NCBI RefSeq assembly: GCF_024679245.1
Contig: NC_090177.1
Location: forward strand, 46,383,877 to 46,447,876
Reading direction: 5' to 3'
Length of the DNA stretch: 64,000 nucleotides
From: Pseudorasbora parva
Taxonomy: Eukaryota; Chordata; Actinopteri; Cypriniformes; Gobionidae
The notes under the pieces were generated by a model, which searched no databases, was not told the DNA's origin, and saw only the letters and a program-made list of their open reading frames with translations. Both the position numbers and the translations under genes were made by a program. Positions 21,260-31,159 of the stretch are shown one piece after another. The first letter of the stretch is position 1, and every line of letters starts with the position of its first letter.

Positions 21260-21355
21260 TTTTTTGTTTCATGGGCGAAGAAAGATTTGTTTTTAAATTA
21301 AAATAAATAAGAGTGTTTGAATTCCTTAAATGGCCCAATTTTGGCAGCAGCTTTC
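21260..21355. other. 5S rDNA spacer, second copy
   Basis: Same ~95-bp spacer as at 4480-4574 (TTTCATGGGCGAAGAAAG, AATAAATAAGAGTGTTTGAA, GGCAGCAGCTTTC) with only small differences. Confidence 0.88.
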
Positions 21356-21381
21356 ACTTACGGCCATACCACCCTGAGCAC
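21356..21381 (+). rRNA. 5S rRNA gene, 5' part (nt 1-26), split by LINE A3
   Basis: ACTTACGGCCATACCACCC then TGAGCAC; the first base is A where the consensus has G. It is interrupted at GAGCAC, and LINE A3 starts TAGAGGGCGCTAG. Confidence 0.9.
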
Positions 21382-21574
21382 TAGAGGGCGCTAGTGAGCA
21401 GGAAGCTACTGGCTGCAGTTTGGAGAGAGAGGCTCTCCACCATTTTGAGTTCTCTGTTTGTTTTTGTATTATTTTTTTAATTTAATAGTTTTGTTTGTTT
21501 GTTTTTTGCTTTTAAACTACCTTACAGCAGCTTTTTGCTGACTGGAGGGTGGTTAACTTTATTTTTTCTTAAAA

Positions 21575-22278
21575 ATGGACGGATTAATGGCAAACGACCC
21601 TGGACTGGAAGGAGAAAGACGCATGGCAAACGACCCTGGACTGGCTGGAGCAAGACGTATGGCTAATGACCCTGGACTGGATGGAGAAACACCTATGGCA
21701 AACAACAATGGAATATCGACGACGAGTAGGACACGGACCAAAACCAGACGCGAGAGATGGAAGAAAGTATCTGAAGGAGGCGACGGTGATTGTGAACGTG
21801 AATAAAGTGAATGAGGTTAGAGCAATGGATATTATTAAAGCAGTGACTGAGAAATGTGGACATGGAAATATTCTGGCATTGAGGCCAAGGCAAGGAAAGG
21901 AGTACGAACTAACAATGGAAAAGGAGGAAACATGTGAGACATTGACTGATGGACTGATAATTAAAGGGGTGAATTGTGAAGTAAAAAACCTGCAAAATAG
22001 GGACTACGTTGTTTCCTTCATGCACCTGCCCGTCTACCTGGATGATAAGGAAATAATCGGAAAATGTATTAAAAGGAGACACTACCCGGGCACCGATATC
22101 GAAGACGGAACAAGGTTCCTAAAAGTAAGGTTCCCCAAGGAGGTGGCATCTCTACCGTACAGCACGAAGCTGGAAACAGCAGAAGGCGCGCAGTATTTTA
22201 GGGTGATGCACAGTCACCAGGTGAAGACCTGTAGGCTGTGCATGAGCCCGGAGCACCTGCTGAAAGACTGTAACAGGT
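21575..22278 (+). pseudogene. A3 ORF1, truncated zinc-knuckle protein
   Basis: Starts at ATG 21575 with three tandem copies of MANDPGL-containing ~10-12-residue units (21590-21700), then shifts frame (from about 21790 the 21666-22280 frame is used). The core reads MDIIKAVTEKCGHGNILALR, VVSFMHLPVYLDDKEI, RRHYPGTDIEDGTRFLKVRF and YFRVMHSHQVKTC. About a dozen residues between the LPVYLDD and YPGTD blocks are missing relative to sisters. One knuckle remains (CRLCMSPEHLLKDC, with Glu where Gly is usual). It ends at 22278 at the deletion junction. Confidence 0.82.
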
Positions 22279-22860
22279 AACTAGTAACAGAGATAGAGAG
22301 AAGGTTAAATTTTTGGAAACTAAGGACACTAAATTTGAAGGGGAAGGTTTTAATATTGAATGTTTTAATGGTTTCTAAGCTGTGGTATGTTTTATATGTA
22401 TGTGAGATGCCATTATGGACAGAAAAGAGGTTGAAGAAATGTTTTCTTGACTTTTTATGGGAGGAGAAACCAGCAAGAATATCTTATAACACGATTTTAG
22501 GGGCAGTAGAGAAGGGGGGCTTAGGGTTAATGGATGTGGAGCAGAGGAAAAAAGCACTGAGAGTAAAAATAGTTAAGAAATATTTAGAAGAAGAGAACAA
22601 AAATGAGTGGAAAAAAACAATGAAATATTTTTAAAATAAATTATAGATTTTAACATGGGGGATGGAATTTTATGGATGAAAACAAAAAATTGGATGACTG
22701 AAGGATTACCTGAGTTTTATAGGGGAATTTTAAGTGCTTGGGGGAATTTTTTAAAGAAAATTGAGTATGATCCACGTGGGAGAGAAAATATTTTAAATCA
22801 ACCTCTATTCTTAAATGGCAATATTTTAAAACAGGGGAGGGAAATATTTTTTAAGAAAAT

Positions 22861-23233
22861 CCATCCTTCGGATGAGACGTTAAACCGAGGTCCTGACTCT
22901 CTGTGGTCATTAAAAATCCCATGGCACTTCTCGTAAAAGAGTAGGGGTGTAACCCCGGTGTCCTGGCCAAATTCCCTTGATTGGCCCTTACCAATCATGG
23001 CCTCCTAATAATCCCCATCCACTGAATTGGCTCTATCACCCTCTCTCCTCTCTCCCTATCGCTGGTGTGTGGTGAGCGCACGGGACCGTTGTACTGTGGC
23101 TGCCGTCGCATCATCCAAGTGGATGCTGCACACTGGTGGTGGTTGAGGAGAGACCCCTGACATGAGTGTTAAGCGCTTTGGGTGTACAGTAGTACATTTG
23201 AAAGCGCTATATAAATGCCTCATTCATTCATTC
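22861..23233 (+). mobile_element. SINE with L2-like 3' end, TSD AAAT
   Basis: A 373-bp non-coding insertion flanked by AAAT (22857-22860 and 23234-23237) that splits the A3 ORF2 frame. Its 3' end reads AGCGCTTTGGGTG...GAAAGCGCTATATAAATG followed by (CATT)n. This resembles the L2 tail at about 17535-17608 (AGCACTTTGGGATTG...AAAGGGCTTTACAAAT), so it is probably mobilised by L2. I cannot confidently assign the 5' head (CCATCCTTCGGATGAGACG) to a particular tRNA, 5S or 7SL type. Confidence 0.75.
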
Positions 23234-23308
23234 AAATGGATGGAATTGGGGATAACAACAGTGAGGGATGTTTTGTATGAATTTAAAGAAGGGTTTTTAC
23301 CAACACAG

Positions 23309-24101
23309 TGTTACGTCCAAGGACTTATTGATATTTGTTTCTTCCACAAGGAGTGTTATTGGAGTATTTGTTCTCTCTCTCTCTCTTTCTGTCTTTCTCC
23401 CTTCCTGTGTTTTCTTGCCTGATAGGTAAATGGTTACCACCTGTTCATTCATCTAATCTGGGAGTTGCCTACGCCCTGATTGGTGCGTGTCCTGAGGAGT
23501 CCACTATAAAGCTGCAGAGAGAACCGGGGAAAGGAGAGAGACATGCAGCGGTTGAGGCTGATCCGTTTCTCCAAACCCAGACCAGAGAGAGCTTAGTGCG
23601 CTCATTGTTGTAATGTGTAATGGGTGTCATAGTGTTATAGTGTTAACAAGTTGGTGTCAGTTATAATCAGTTAAGATGTTATGGGTAAAGTAGGGTGGAG
23701 GATACCTAATATCTTTTCTCCTGTTTAATGGTTAGTTAGTGAGTGAGGGAAGTTATCTGTTGTTTTGTTTGTTTTTCTTTAATGTAGGTAATTTAATACT
23801 TAATTCCTTTTAGGTAGAGGTATTTTTGTTTTCTTTTGTTTAGGCCCTCCTCCCGAGGTAAAGTTTGTTCTTTTTGTTTATTTTTCTATTTATTTATGAA
23901 TGGGCTTTATTTCAAAGGAAATTTATATTTAAATTTGTGATCACTGCTTGGTAACAATAAAAGGCAGAAACGCCATTTCAGAATTGAAAAGTTGTTTGAT
24001 TATTTTTTACTCTTGGTCTGGAGAACTGGAGAACCTCAGTCTCTCCATCTTTTTTTGTTCGTCGTTCCCTATTTTCCCCTAGATTAAGGGAAGACGTAAC
24101 A
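23309..24101 (+). mobile_element. Solo LTR (~790 bp)
   Basis: Begins TGTTACGTCC and ends GGGAAGACGTAACA, with TG..CA ends and a 9-bp terminal inverted repeat. The flanks ACAG/ACTG are a one-mismatch 4-bp duplication, and removing the LTR rejoins the A3 ORF2 frame. Promoter-like CTATAAAGC lies near 23500 and the polyadenylation signal AATAAAAGG near 23956, supporting + orientation. There is a (CT)n run at 23370. No internal region is present. Confidence 0.78.
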
Positions 24102-24810
24102 ACTGTTTATTGTGGATGCGATGAAAGAGGCAAAAGAAGAATACAGTAAACAAGAAATAACAAACAAATATGAAATTATCAAGAACGCAATACCAAAAGA
24201 GTGGATTAAAAGAATAGAGGGTATGGAAGAGCAGAAAGAGAGACATGTGTATGTGAAACTGGGGGAGAAATTGTATGATTTTAAAGAATGTACTATAAAA
24301 ATGTTTTATTGTGTTTTTAGAGATGGTGTTTTTAAAGAGCCAATTGTAAACAAGTACTGGATGGAGAAATTTAAAGATTTAAAAGAAGAGTGTATATGGA
24401 GAAACATGAGGGGGAGATGTGTGGAAACAAAATTGGAATGTTTGGAGTATTTTATAAGACATAAAGTGGTCTTTACTGAGTCTATTTTAGCTAAAATTGG
24501 TTTAGAACAAAGTGCGATGTGTAAAGTGTGCCAGAAAAAGGAAGAGGGGATTTTACATATGTTTTTATATTGTGAAGAATTGGGAGAATTTTTAAGGAAA
24601 TGTAAATGTGTGATTAAAGATTTGACTGTGGAGTGGGATGAAAATGTAACGGAATGGAACAAAGTGGTGATGTTTGGTTGGGAAAAGGAGTGTCGAAACA
24701 AAAAGTTTATAAATCTGTGGTTAATGTTAATGAAAAGTGCAATATGGGACAGAAGAATTGTGGCTGAAAAGGAAAAAATTGTGATGGATGTTTGGACTGT
24801 GTTATGAACT

Positions 24811-25532
24811 TTTAAAGGTCTAGGGTCAGCACGTAACATTTAGATATTGATATTGCTTTAGTGGAGAGACCAGACACAGAAATTGTGAATTGTCTAAAAG
24901 CCGAAGCCACTAATCAGTGTGTATGCGCTATAATACAATGCATTAAATGGAATATAAAGAAGAAATACAATAAACTAATGGGGAAAAAGGAACGTGGTGG
25001 CGCCAAATTAAAGAAAAGAATAAAACAAAAAGAGTTCCTAAACTAAATTCCCCAAAACCCTCTAACCTTCTAACCAAAGAAAAATGTGGAAAGAAAAAAC
25101 AAAATCTTCAGCGTATCCGACGCCATAACTAAACATACACTAAATAAGAACAAATAAATACAAAGAGGGCGCTCACCTCTTACCTGGTGTGTTTAACATT
25201 TGATAACTGCGGGCAAGATGTACATCGCGCGACCTGCTTACCTGTTCTCTATTTCCCCAGAAAGTAGGCTACTAAATTACTCTTAACTCTCCACACAAGA
25301 TAACAAGAGGTTCAAACTGACAGGCCAACTGAAACACCTGGCACGCACACACACTGCCTAATCAGGACACGCTGGGAGAATTTATCCACCAGGGCGGCAC
25401 TTGATTGGCTGCAGAGACGGCACCTTGATGAAGAGTGACAGTCACTTCCTCCAATCAGCTAAGAGCAAGATAGCACAACCACAGAGAAGAAAGGTAGACA
25501 AAACATCTGATACACTCGCAGCCCGTAACACT
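24811..25532 (-). repeat. 3' LTR of the Gmr1-like element
   Basis: On the minus strand it starts TGTTACGGGCTGCGAG at 25532, just after the purine tract. It runs ~700 bp to the point near 24811-24838 where LINE A3 homology ends. The exact 3' terminus is uncertain because no second LTR is present for comparison; TGTTACGTGCTGACC at 24838 resembles the LTR start and may mark a junction. Confidence 0.65.
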
Positions 25533-25605
25533 CCCACCCATAAAAACAAACTATATTGTATATGAAATTACATATATATGTTGTTTCATCCGATAACATA
25601 GCACA

Positions 25606-26734
25606 ATTACACCCTAGAGAGGGCATCAGCAAACACTTTCTTCGCACCTCTCGTGCTTGATTACCAAATGGTAACTCTGTACGATCAGAGACCAACGCAT
25701 TAAGCGTTGATTCTGATTGTACATACGCAACAAAAATACCAGAGGGTTGTGATCTGTAAATACAATAACTGGACAGTTAGACTCAACATACACATCAAAA
25801 TATTGAAGGGCCATAAGCAGTGCTAATGTTTCCTTCTCGATCGTCAAATAGTTAATTTGATGTCTGTTGAACTTGCGCGAAAAGTAGCAGACAGGATGGT
25901 CGATCCCATCCGCATCCTCCTGCAAAAGCACGGCTCCAGCACCAAACGCACTGGAATCCACCCCTAGTTTAGACTCAGAAGCAAGATTAGGAGCCATCAA
26001 GACAGGAGCGTTACACAGAAGAGTTTTGATCGAAGTAAACGCATGCTGACAATTGTCAGACCACTGAAACTGACAGTATGGACTCAAAAGCGATGTTAAA
26101 GGTTCGGCAATGATAGAAAAATTCTTACAAAAGCTACGACAATAGCCAGCCATACCCAAAAATCTGCAAAGTTTTCGATTCCGAAAGCCATCACAGAGTA
26201 TTGTAAAAAACTGTCAGGAGTCACAAAAGAGATATCAGAGGCACGGGAGGTAAGAGGCACTTGCCAATATCCCTTTAGTAGATCTAACTTACTGACATAA
26301 CGAGCAGAACCAAGATTGTCCACGTAATCCTCCATGCGCCGCAGAGGAAAACAGTCTGGAATGGTAACTGCATTTACCTTCCTATAGTCAGTACAAAATC
26401 GAGCTGTGCCATCACTCTTCGGGACTAATAGGCATGGTGAACTCCAGGGACTACAACTGAACTTAGCAAGTCCGTGCTTCAGCAGATCCTCAACCTAGTC
26501 TCGCATGACCGCTCTCTTTGTGACGTTCACACGATACGCATGTCGCTTCAAAGGGGTAGCATCACCCACATTAATATCATGCTGCAGAACTGAAGTGCGA
26601 GAAGGAACATCATTAAACAGAAAAGGGAACTCGTTAATCAGATGCATAATATCACCCCGTTGTTCTTCACATAAATGTTGTAAGTGAGATGGCAATGCAC
26701 TTAATACCTCAGAATTCTTGAGTCTAGCACATTG
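25606..26734 (-). pseudogene. Gmr1-like RT and RNase H region, active site deleted
   Basis: The minus-strand reading starts in the RT leader (LQHDINVGDATPLKRHAYRV, 26600-26540), meets a stop near 26495, and continues with PWSSPCLLVPKSD, RFCTDYRKVNAVTIPDCF, LDLLKGYWQVPLTSRASD and VMAFGIENF. There it jumps to the post-RT ADFW/LGMAGYCRSFCKNF segment: the block with the catalytic YxDD motif is deleted at about 26170. RNase H is clear (LGVDSSAFGAGAVLLQED, FSRKFNRHQINYLTIEKETL, FTDHNPLVFL). The frame closes with FADALSRV near 25606. Confidence 0.85.
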
Positions 26735-28700
26735 TTGATAGGCATGACGGGTCCCTATACCATCATCCTCAGCATTAATATCACCAGTAGCAGTCACTTC
26801 ACCACAGGCTGTAGCTACGGGAGATGGAACAGGACCTGGGACATCAGCGGAAACTTCCATCTGAGGAGATTCCCTGTGATGATATGCTTTTAACATGTTC
26901 ACATGGCGCACACAAGACTTTCTTTTTCTGTCAGGGGTACAAATCACATAGTCGGTGTCACTCAACTTCCTCGACACATTGTAAGGGCCCGAAAAACGTG
27001 CAAATAAAGCAGAACCTACAACTGGGAGTAATACCAACACCTGCTCTCCTTCTTGAAAATAGCGCTGTACGGATTTACGATCAATCCGACATTTCATATT
27101 TTTCTGAGCAATAGTCATTGAATCTCTCACCATAGAACAAGCTTTATGTAAGCGCTCACAGAATTTACTGACATAATCCAATATATTCATCTTAGAACTG
27201 GAATCGAAGGACAGAATATTTTCTTTGAGCATTTTTAAAGGACCTCGGACGGTATGTCCGAACACAAGCTCAGCGGGACTAAATCCAAGGCTTTCTTGCA
27301 CAGCCTCTCTAGCTGCAAATAAAACCAACGGTACACCCTCGTCCCAGTCTTTACCTGTATCCATGCAGTACTTTCTGAGCATTGCTTTCAGCGTTTGATG
27401 GAAACGTTCGAGCGTACCTTGACTCTCTGGATGGTAAGCGCTCGCAATTCTGTGAGAAATATTCAGGGTGGTTAAAACTTATGAAAAGAGTTTAGAGAGA
27501 AAATTAGTGCCTTGATCAGTTTGCACAATCTTCGGTAAACCAAATGTTGAAAAAAAATCTCACAAGTGCTTTAGTAACCACGGGTGCTGTAATCTTCCTC
27601 AGCGGAATTGCCTCAGGGAAACGCGTAGCAAGAAATTGATTACCGTTTCTAGTTTTAGGTAAAGGACCCACGCAATCAACGATTACATGTTCAAACGGTT
27701 CTCCTACCACTGGAATAGGGACGAGAGGCGCAGAAGGAATTACCTGGTTCGGTTTGCCCATAATCTGACAAGTGTGACAGGTGCGGCAAAAATGAGCAAC
27801 GTCAGTTTTCAGGCGAGGCCAAAAGAAATGCCTCAAAATCCGATTATATGTTTTCTTAATTCCTAAATGTCCAGATAGATCATAATCATGCGCTAATGAC
27901 AAAACTTGCTGACGGTAACACGAAGGAATGAGAATTTGGTACACCACACTCCATTCCGAATCATCCTTAATGTCGGGACACCACTTACGCATCAGGAGGC
28001 CATTTTCAACGAAGTAAGCAGATTTTCTCTGTTGTGCTTCCTCCAGGACACAACCGCAGACAAACATTTCTGCAAAGTCAAATCTGCAGTCTGTGACAAA
28101 ATTTTCTCACGCGTTACAGGCAACTTCAAACAGTGCAAAAGGACAGGAGAGGACTCAACAGCCTTCTTTTCCACCGGCGGCAAAACATCACCGGCAAATA
28201 TAGGTGCAATAAAAGACGACGACAAATCAAACACATCTTTCTTACGAGCCTGAGCTCGGGTAACAGCGCAAACCGGAAAGATTTCAGGGTACATCTCGGA
28301 TAACTCATCGGCTTGATCTACCACAAGGTTATCGAAAACCTCCAACACGGGAAAACCCTTCCCACCAGCCAGATCATTACCAAGAATAAATTCTACCCCT
28401 TTCACAGGCAAACATTCACGAACACCTACTTTTACAAACCCAGTACATAACTCAGATTGCAAATGCACATGATGTAACGGAACTGTGACGAGACCGATCT
28501 CTATACCCTGTACTAACACATTACTGCCGCAAAAAGTCTGCTCAGTGAACGGCAGTACACCTGCAACCACAAAGGATTGCGCAGTACCAGTGTCACGGAG
28601 CATTTTAATTCTCACCTGTTCTGTAGGCCTACCCGAAATGGAAATTAACCCTTCCATCAGGAACAGTTCATAACTAGAATCTGGCTTATCACACTCAACA
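26735..28700 (-). pseudogene. Gmr1-like protease and integrase
   Basis: Protease: MEGLISISGRPTEQVRIKML followed by the catalytic DTG (RDTGTAQSFVV) near 28580, within the 28657-27992 frame. Integrase: the zinc region HDYDLSGHLGIKKTYNR then CRTCHTCQ (H2C2), the first catalytic Asp in VDCVGPLPKTRNGNQFL, a short deletion before TRFPEAIPLRKI, a frame break near 27516-27382, then the IN C-terminus with ESLGFSPAELVFGHTVRGPL and the GPY/F module FSGPYNVSRKLSDTDYVI. Stops and frameshifts are frequent. Confidence 0.84.
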
Positions 28701-28759
28701 TGGTCATCAATAGCCTTTACAAAACCAACGCTCTTGGTCGCAGATCCCTGATGCTTTTG

Positions 28760-30010
28760 TTTAAGTACGGCACAATCGGCAATTAAATGACCAGGCTTAT
28801 GGCAATAGAAACATTCTCAATCTTCCTTTGACTTCAAAATCAGAACACTTGCTCTCGGTCGTGACTGGTTAGTCAGAGGAACAGACATGATTTTATCAGA
28901 ACGAACGGTGGTAAATACGTTCTTATGTGTCAGCGCAAATTCATCTGCAAAGACAGAAGCTTGAGGCAAAGAAGTCACCTTTTGCTCATTTAAATAAACA
29001 ACGACACGTTCGGGAATACAGTTCTTAAATTCTTCTAAAAGAATAAGTTCTCGTAGTGTCTTAAAATCAGTGACTTTACTAGACACGCACCACCTGTCAA
29101 ATAGAACGCCTTTCTCTCTGGCGAATTCAACGAACGACTGACTAAAATTCTTTTTGTGGCCTCTAAACCGCTGCCTATAAGCTTCTGGTACTAGCTCATA
29201 AGCACGCAGGATTCCAGCTTTCATCAGGTCATAATTTAAACTGTCTTCTAAGGATAGAGTTGCACACACCTCCTGAGCCTTACCAGTTAATTTACACTGC
29301 AGAAGTAAGGGCCATACTTCCCTAGACCAATTTAATGCAGTCGCAATACGCTCAAACACCCCAAAATATGAATCAACTTCTGCTTCGCGAAATTGCGGTA
29401 TGAGAGAGATGTGCTTGCTTATATCAAAGGTGTTTACTGCTTACCCAGCCCCCGACGGAGTGCTAGCAATTGATACTGATGGAACTACTGGGACAGGTGC
29501 ATTTTTAGCTGCGTTCAATTCAAGTTCACGCAGTTTAACCTGCTTGTCCGCATCGATTTTTCTAACCTGCGAACTTCAAGACGTAAATTAATCTCAGCCC
29601 GAAGATTCTCTGCGCGTTCATGGGCTTCCATTTGGACACATGCGCCAAACGAACTTTCAACTGGGCATCACCTCCAGACCCAACAAAGATCGGGGAAAAA
29701 GGTTCAAAGGGTGGCAGAACAGCTTTGGTCTCAGAGTCCTCCACCTCAGCCGTTTCACCCTGCTCCTCATCACCAGACACACTTAAATGAGTATCGGAGC
29801 CAAGTGAATCTTCCTCTGCTCCAGCAGGCAAAGCCAAAACACCTAGTTCCACTAATCTTTGTAATATAACGCTCTTTATATCTCTAAGCTGTTGCTTCGT
29901 AACCAAAATTTTATAATGAGCAGCGACACACAACAAATCATCTTTTCTACACTTGTTAAGCTGCGCAACAGACGGTGCTTTAACAAAACTCTATATCAAA
30001 ATCAGCCAGG
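28760..30010 (-). pseudogene. Gmr1-like gag
   Basis: The minus-strand N-terminus near 30010 reads ADFDIE, then KAPSVAQLNKCRKDDL, with a lost start codon and a 2-base frameshift. Then come VAAHYKILVTKQQLRDIKS (29936-29562 frame), the capsid-like part WPLLLQCKLTGKAQEVCATL (29359-28817 frame) and a single CCHC knuckle CFYCHKPGHLIADC at about 28770-28810, just beyond a TGA. Roles: particle assembly and RNA packaging. It is broken in at least three places. Confidence 0.82.
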
Positions 30011-30013
30011 ACC

Positions 30014-30740
30014 AAGAGGAAAACAAGAGGACCTATGCAAAACAGGCAACAGTAACGATGGATATTGGAGAAGCCGGAGATGGTAGAGCGGAGGATTTAA
30101 TAAAGGTCATAGCAGAGAAAGTAGGAGTGGAGAAGATATTGGCAGTGAGACCTAAACAAAACAGACTTTTTGAAGTGACTTTGACGAATGAAGAATCATG
30201 TGATGATCTAGTGGATGGACTGGAAATTAAAGGTGTAAAGTGTGAGGTGAGAAAGCTGCATGAGAGGGAGTACGTAGTCTCATTTATGCATCTGCCTGCC
30301 TACCTTGAGGACAGTGACATCGTGGACAAACTGGAAGGATGGGGGGTAACCCCTACTTCAAGAATAAGAAGGAGATACTACATGGGAACGGAAATAGAAG
30401 ATGGGACAAGGTTTGTCCGGGTGAAGTTTCCCAATGAAGTAGTCACTCCCATATAGCACCAGGTTCGAAACGGCAGAGGGCACACAGCATTTTAGGATCA
30501 TACATAATCGTCAGGTTAAAAGCTGTCGATTGTGTATGAATCCAGATCATATAGTGAAGGATTGCCCGGAGTTTCGGTGTTATAAGTGTGAACAACAGGG
30601 GCACTTTGCTAGAGACTGCAGGGCAGAGAAGTGCCCAGAATGTCAAGAAATTCGAGAGAAATGTGAATGCTACATGGCAGATGGAGAGCAGGAAGAGGAG
30701 CAACAAGAGGTGGGAAAGGAGGGCACAAAATACTGAAGCA
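30014..30740 (+). pseudogene. A4 ORF1: zinc-knuckle protein with third Cys cluster
   Basis: The 5'-truncated frame reads ENKRTYAKQATVTMDIG, AEDLIKVIAEKVGVEKILAV, VVSFMHLPAYLEDSDIVDKL, GTEIEDGTRFVRVKFPNEVV. A frameshift near 30450 then leads to RIIHNRQVKSCRLCMNPDHI. Two CCHC knuckles are intact: CRLCMNPDHIVKDC and CYKCEQQGHFARDC. A third cluster, CPECQEIREKCEC, follows. The tail is Glu/Gln-rich and, beyond the stop at 30736, acidic coding-like sequence continues in other frames to about 31060. Confidence 0.85.
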
Positions 30741-31159
30741 ACAAAAATGGTAAAGAGAGCGAAGAACTTGATGTAATAGAAGGAGCATAGAGGAGGGAAG
30801 AATATGAAGACATCACATCAGAGGAGGAATCAACAAAGAATATAACCGAAGAGAAACAGGACAATGAGGATTTACAGACAGAAATGAACCCGAGGCAAGG
30901 ACCACAGAATGTTATACAAGGACAACAGGGAACAGAGGACGTGAGAATGGACAAAAAGGGAATTGAGGAGAGAAAAGACTGGGAAAAGGTGGTGACGACT
31001 AGAAGAAGACAAGCAAAGGTAAACGCAGATTCGGAAGTTGTACAAAAAAAGACATAAAATGAAGGAAAAAATTAAGGATAAAAGGACAAATAGACAAGAC
31101 TTTGATGAGAATAGTTTTGAAGTGTTGATGGATTTTGAAGAAGAACATGAATGATGTGG

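Larger units (their letters stand above)
22279..24807 (+). pseudogene. A3 ORF2, C-terminal part in three pieces
   Basis: Piece 1 (22290-22860) begins after the RT core: LNFWKLRTLNLKGKVLI, KPARISYNTILGAVEKGG, LPEFYRGILSAWGNFLKK. A SINE splits it at 22861. Piece 2 (23238-23308) reads WMELGITTVRDVLYEFKEGF, and a solo LTR splits it at 23309. Piece 3 (24106-24807) includes IPKEWIKRIEG and the finger CKVCQKKEEGILHMFLYC. The end diverges at MDVWTVL where the Gypsy element starts. No catalytic domain remains. Confidence 0.85.
21382..24810 (+). mobile_element. A3: 5S-specific LINE with large internal deletion
   Basis: The 5' UTR (21382-21574) and ORF1 are followed directly, from about 22279, by the post-RT part of ORF2, so the ORF1 tail, endonuclease and RT core are absent. 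The ORF2 C-terminal part is interrupted by a SINE and a solo LTR. The 3' end is lost where the Gypsy LTR begins at about 24811. The left end sits in 5S; no matching right-hand 5S exists for this copy. Confidence 0.85.
24811..30013 (-). mobile_element. Gmr1-like Ty3/Gypsy retrotransposon, 5' LTR missing
   Basis: Read on the minus strand: gag (30010-28760), protease and integrase (28700-26735), RT and RNase H (26734-25606), a purine tract (GGGTGGGAG), then an LTR from 25532. Integrase before RT is the Copia-like order, but the RT, RNase H and integrase (with GPY/F module) sequences are Gypsy-type; this is the known hallmark of the Gmr1 group of fish and other deuterostomes. The 5' LTR and primer-binding site are gone: homology ends near the gag start, where LINE A4 ORF1 begins. 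Many stops and a deletion over the RT active site make it dead. Confidence 0.85.

Noticed and set aside
22861..22940. tRNA gene at the SINE head
   Set aside because: No clear A and B box pair with tRNA spacing that I can defend by eye.
24838..25532. Exact Gypsy LTR borders and target duplication
   Set aside because: Only one LTR is present and the far end has no clear CA terminus; giving precise ends would be guesswork.
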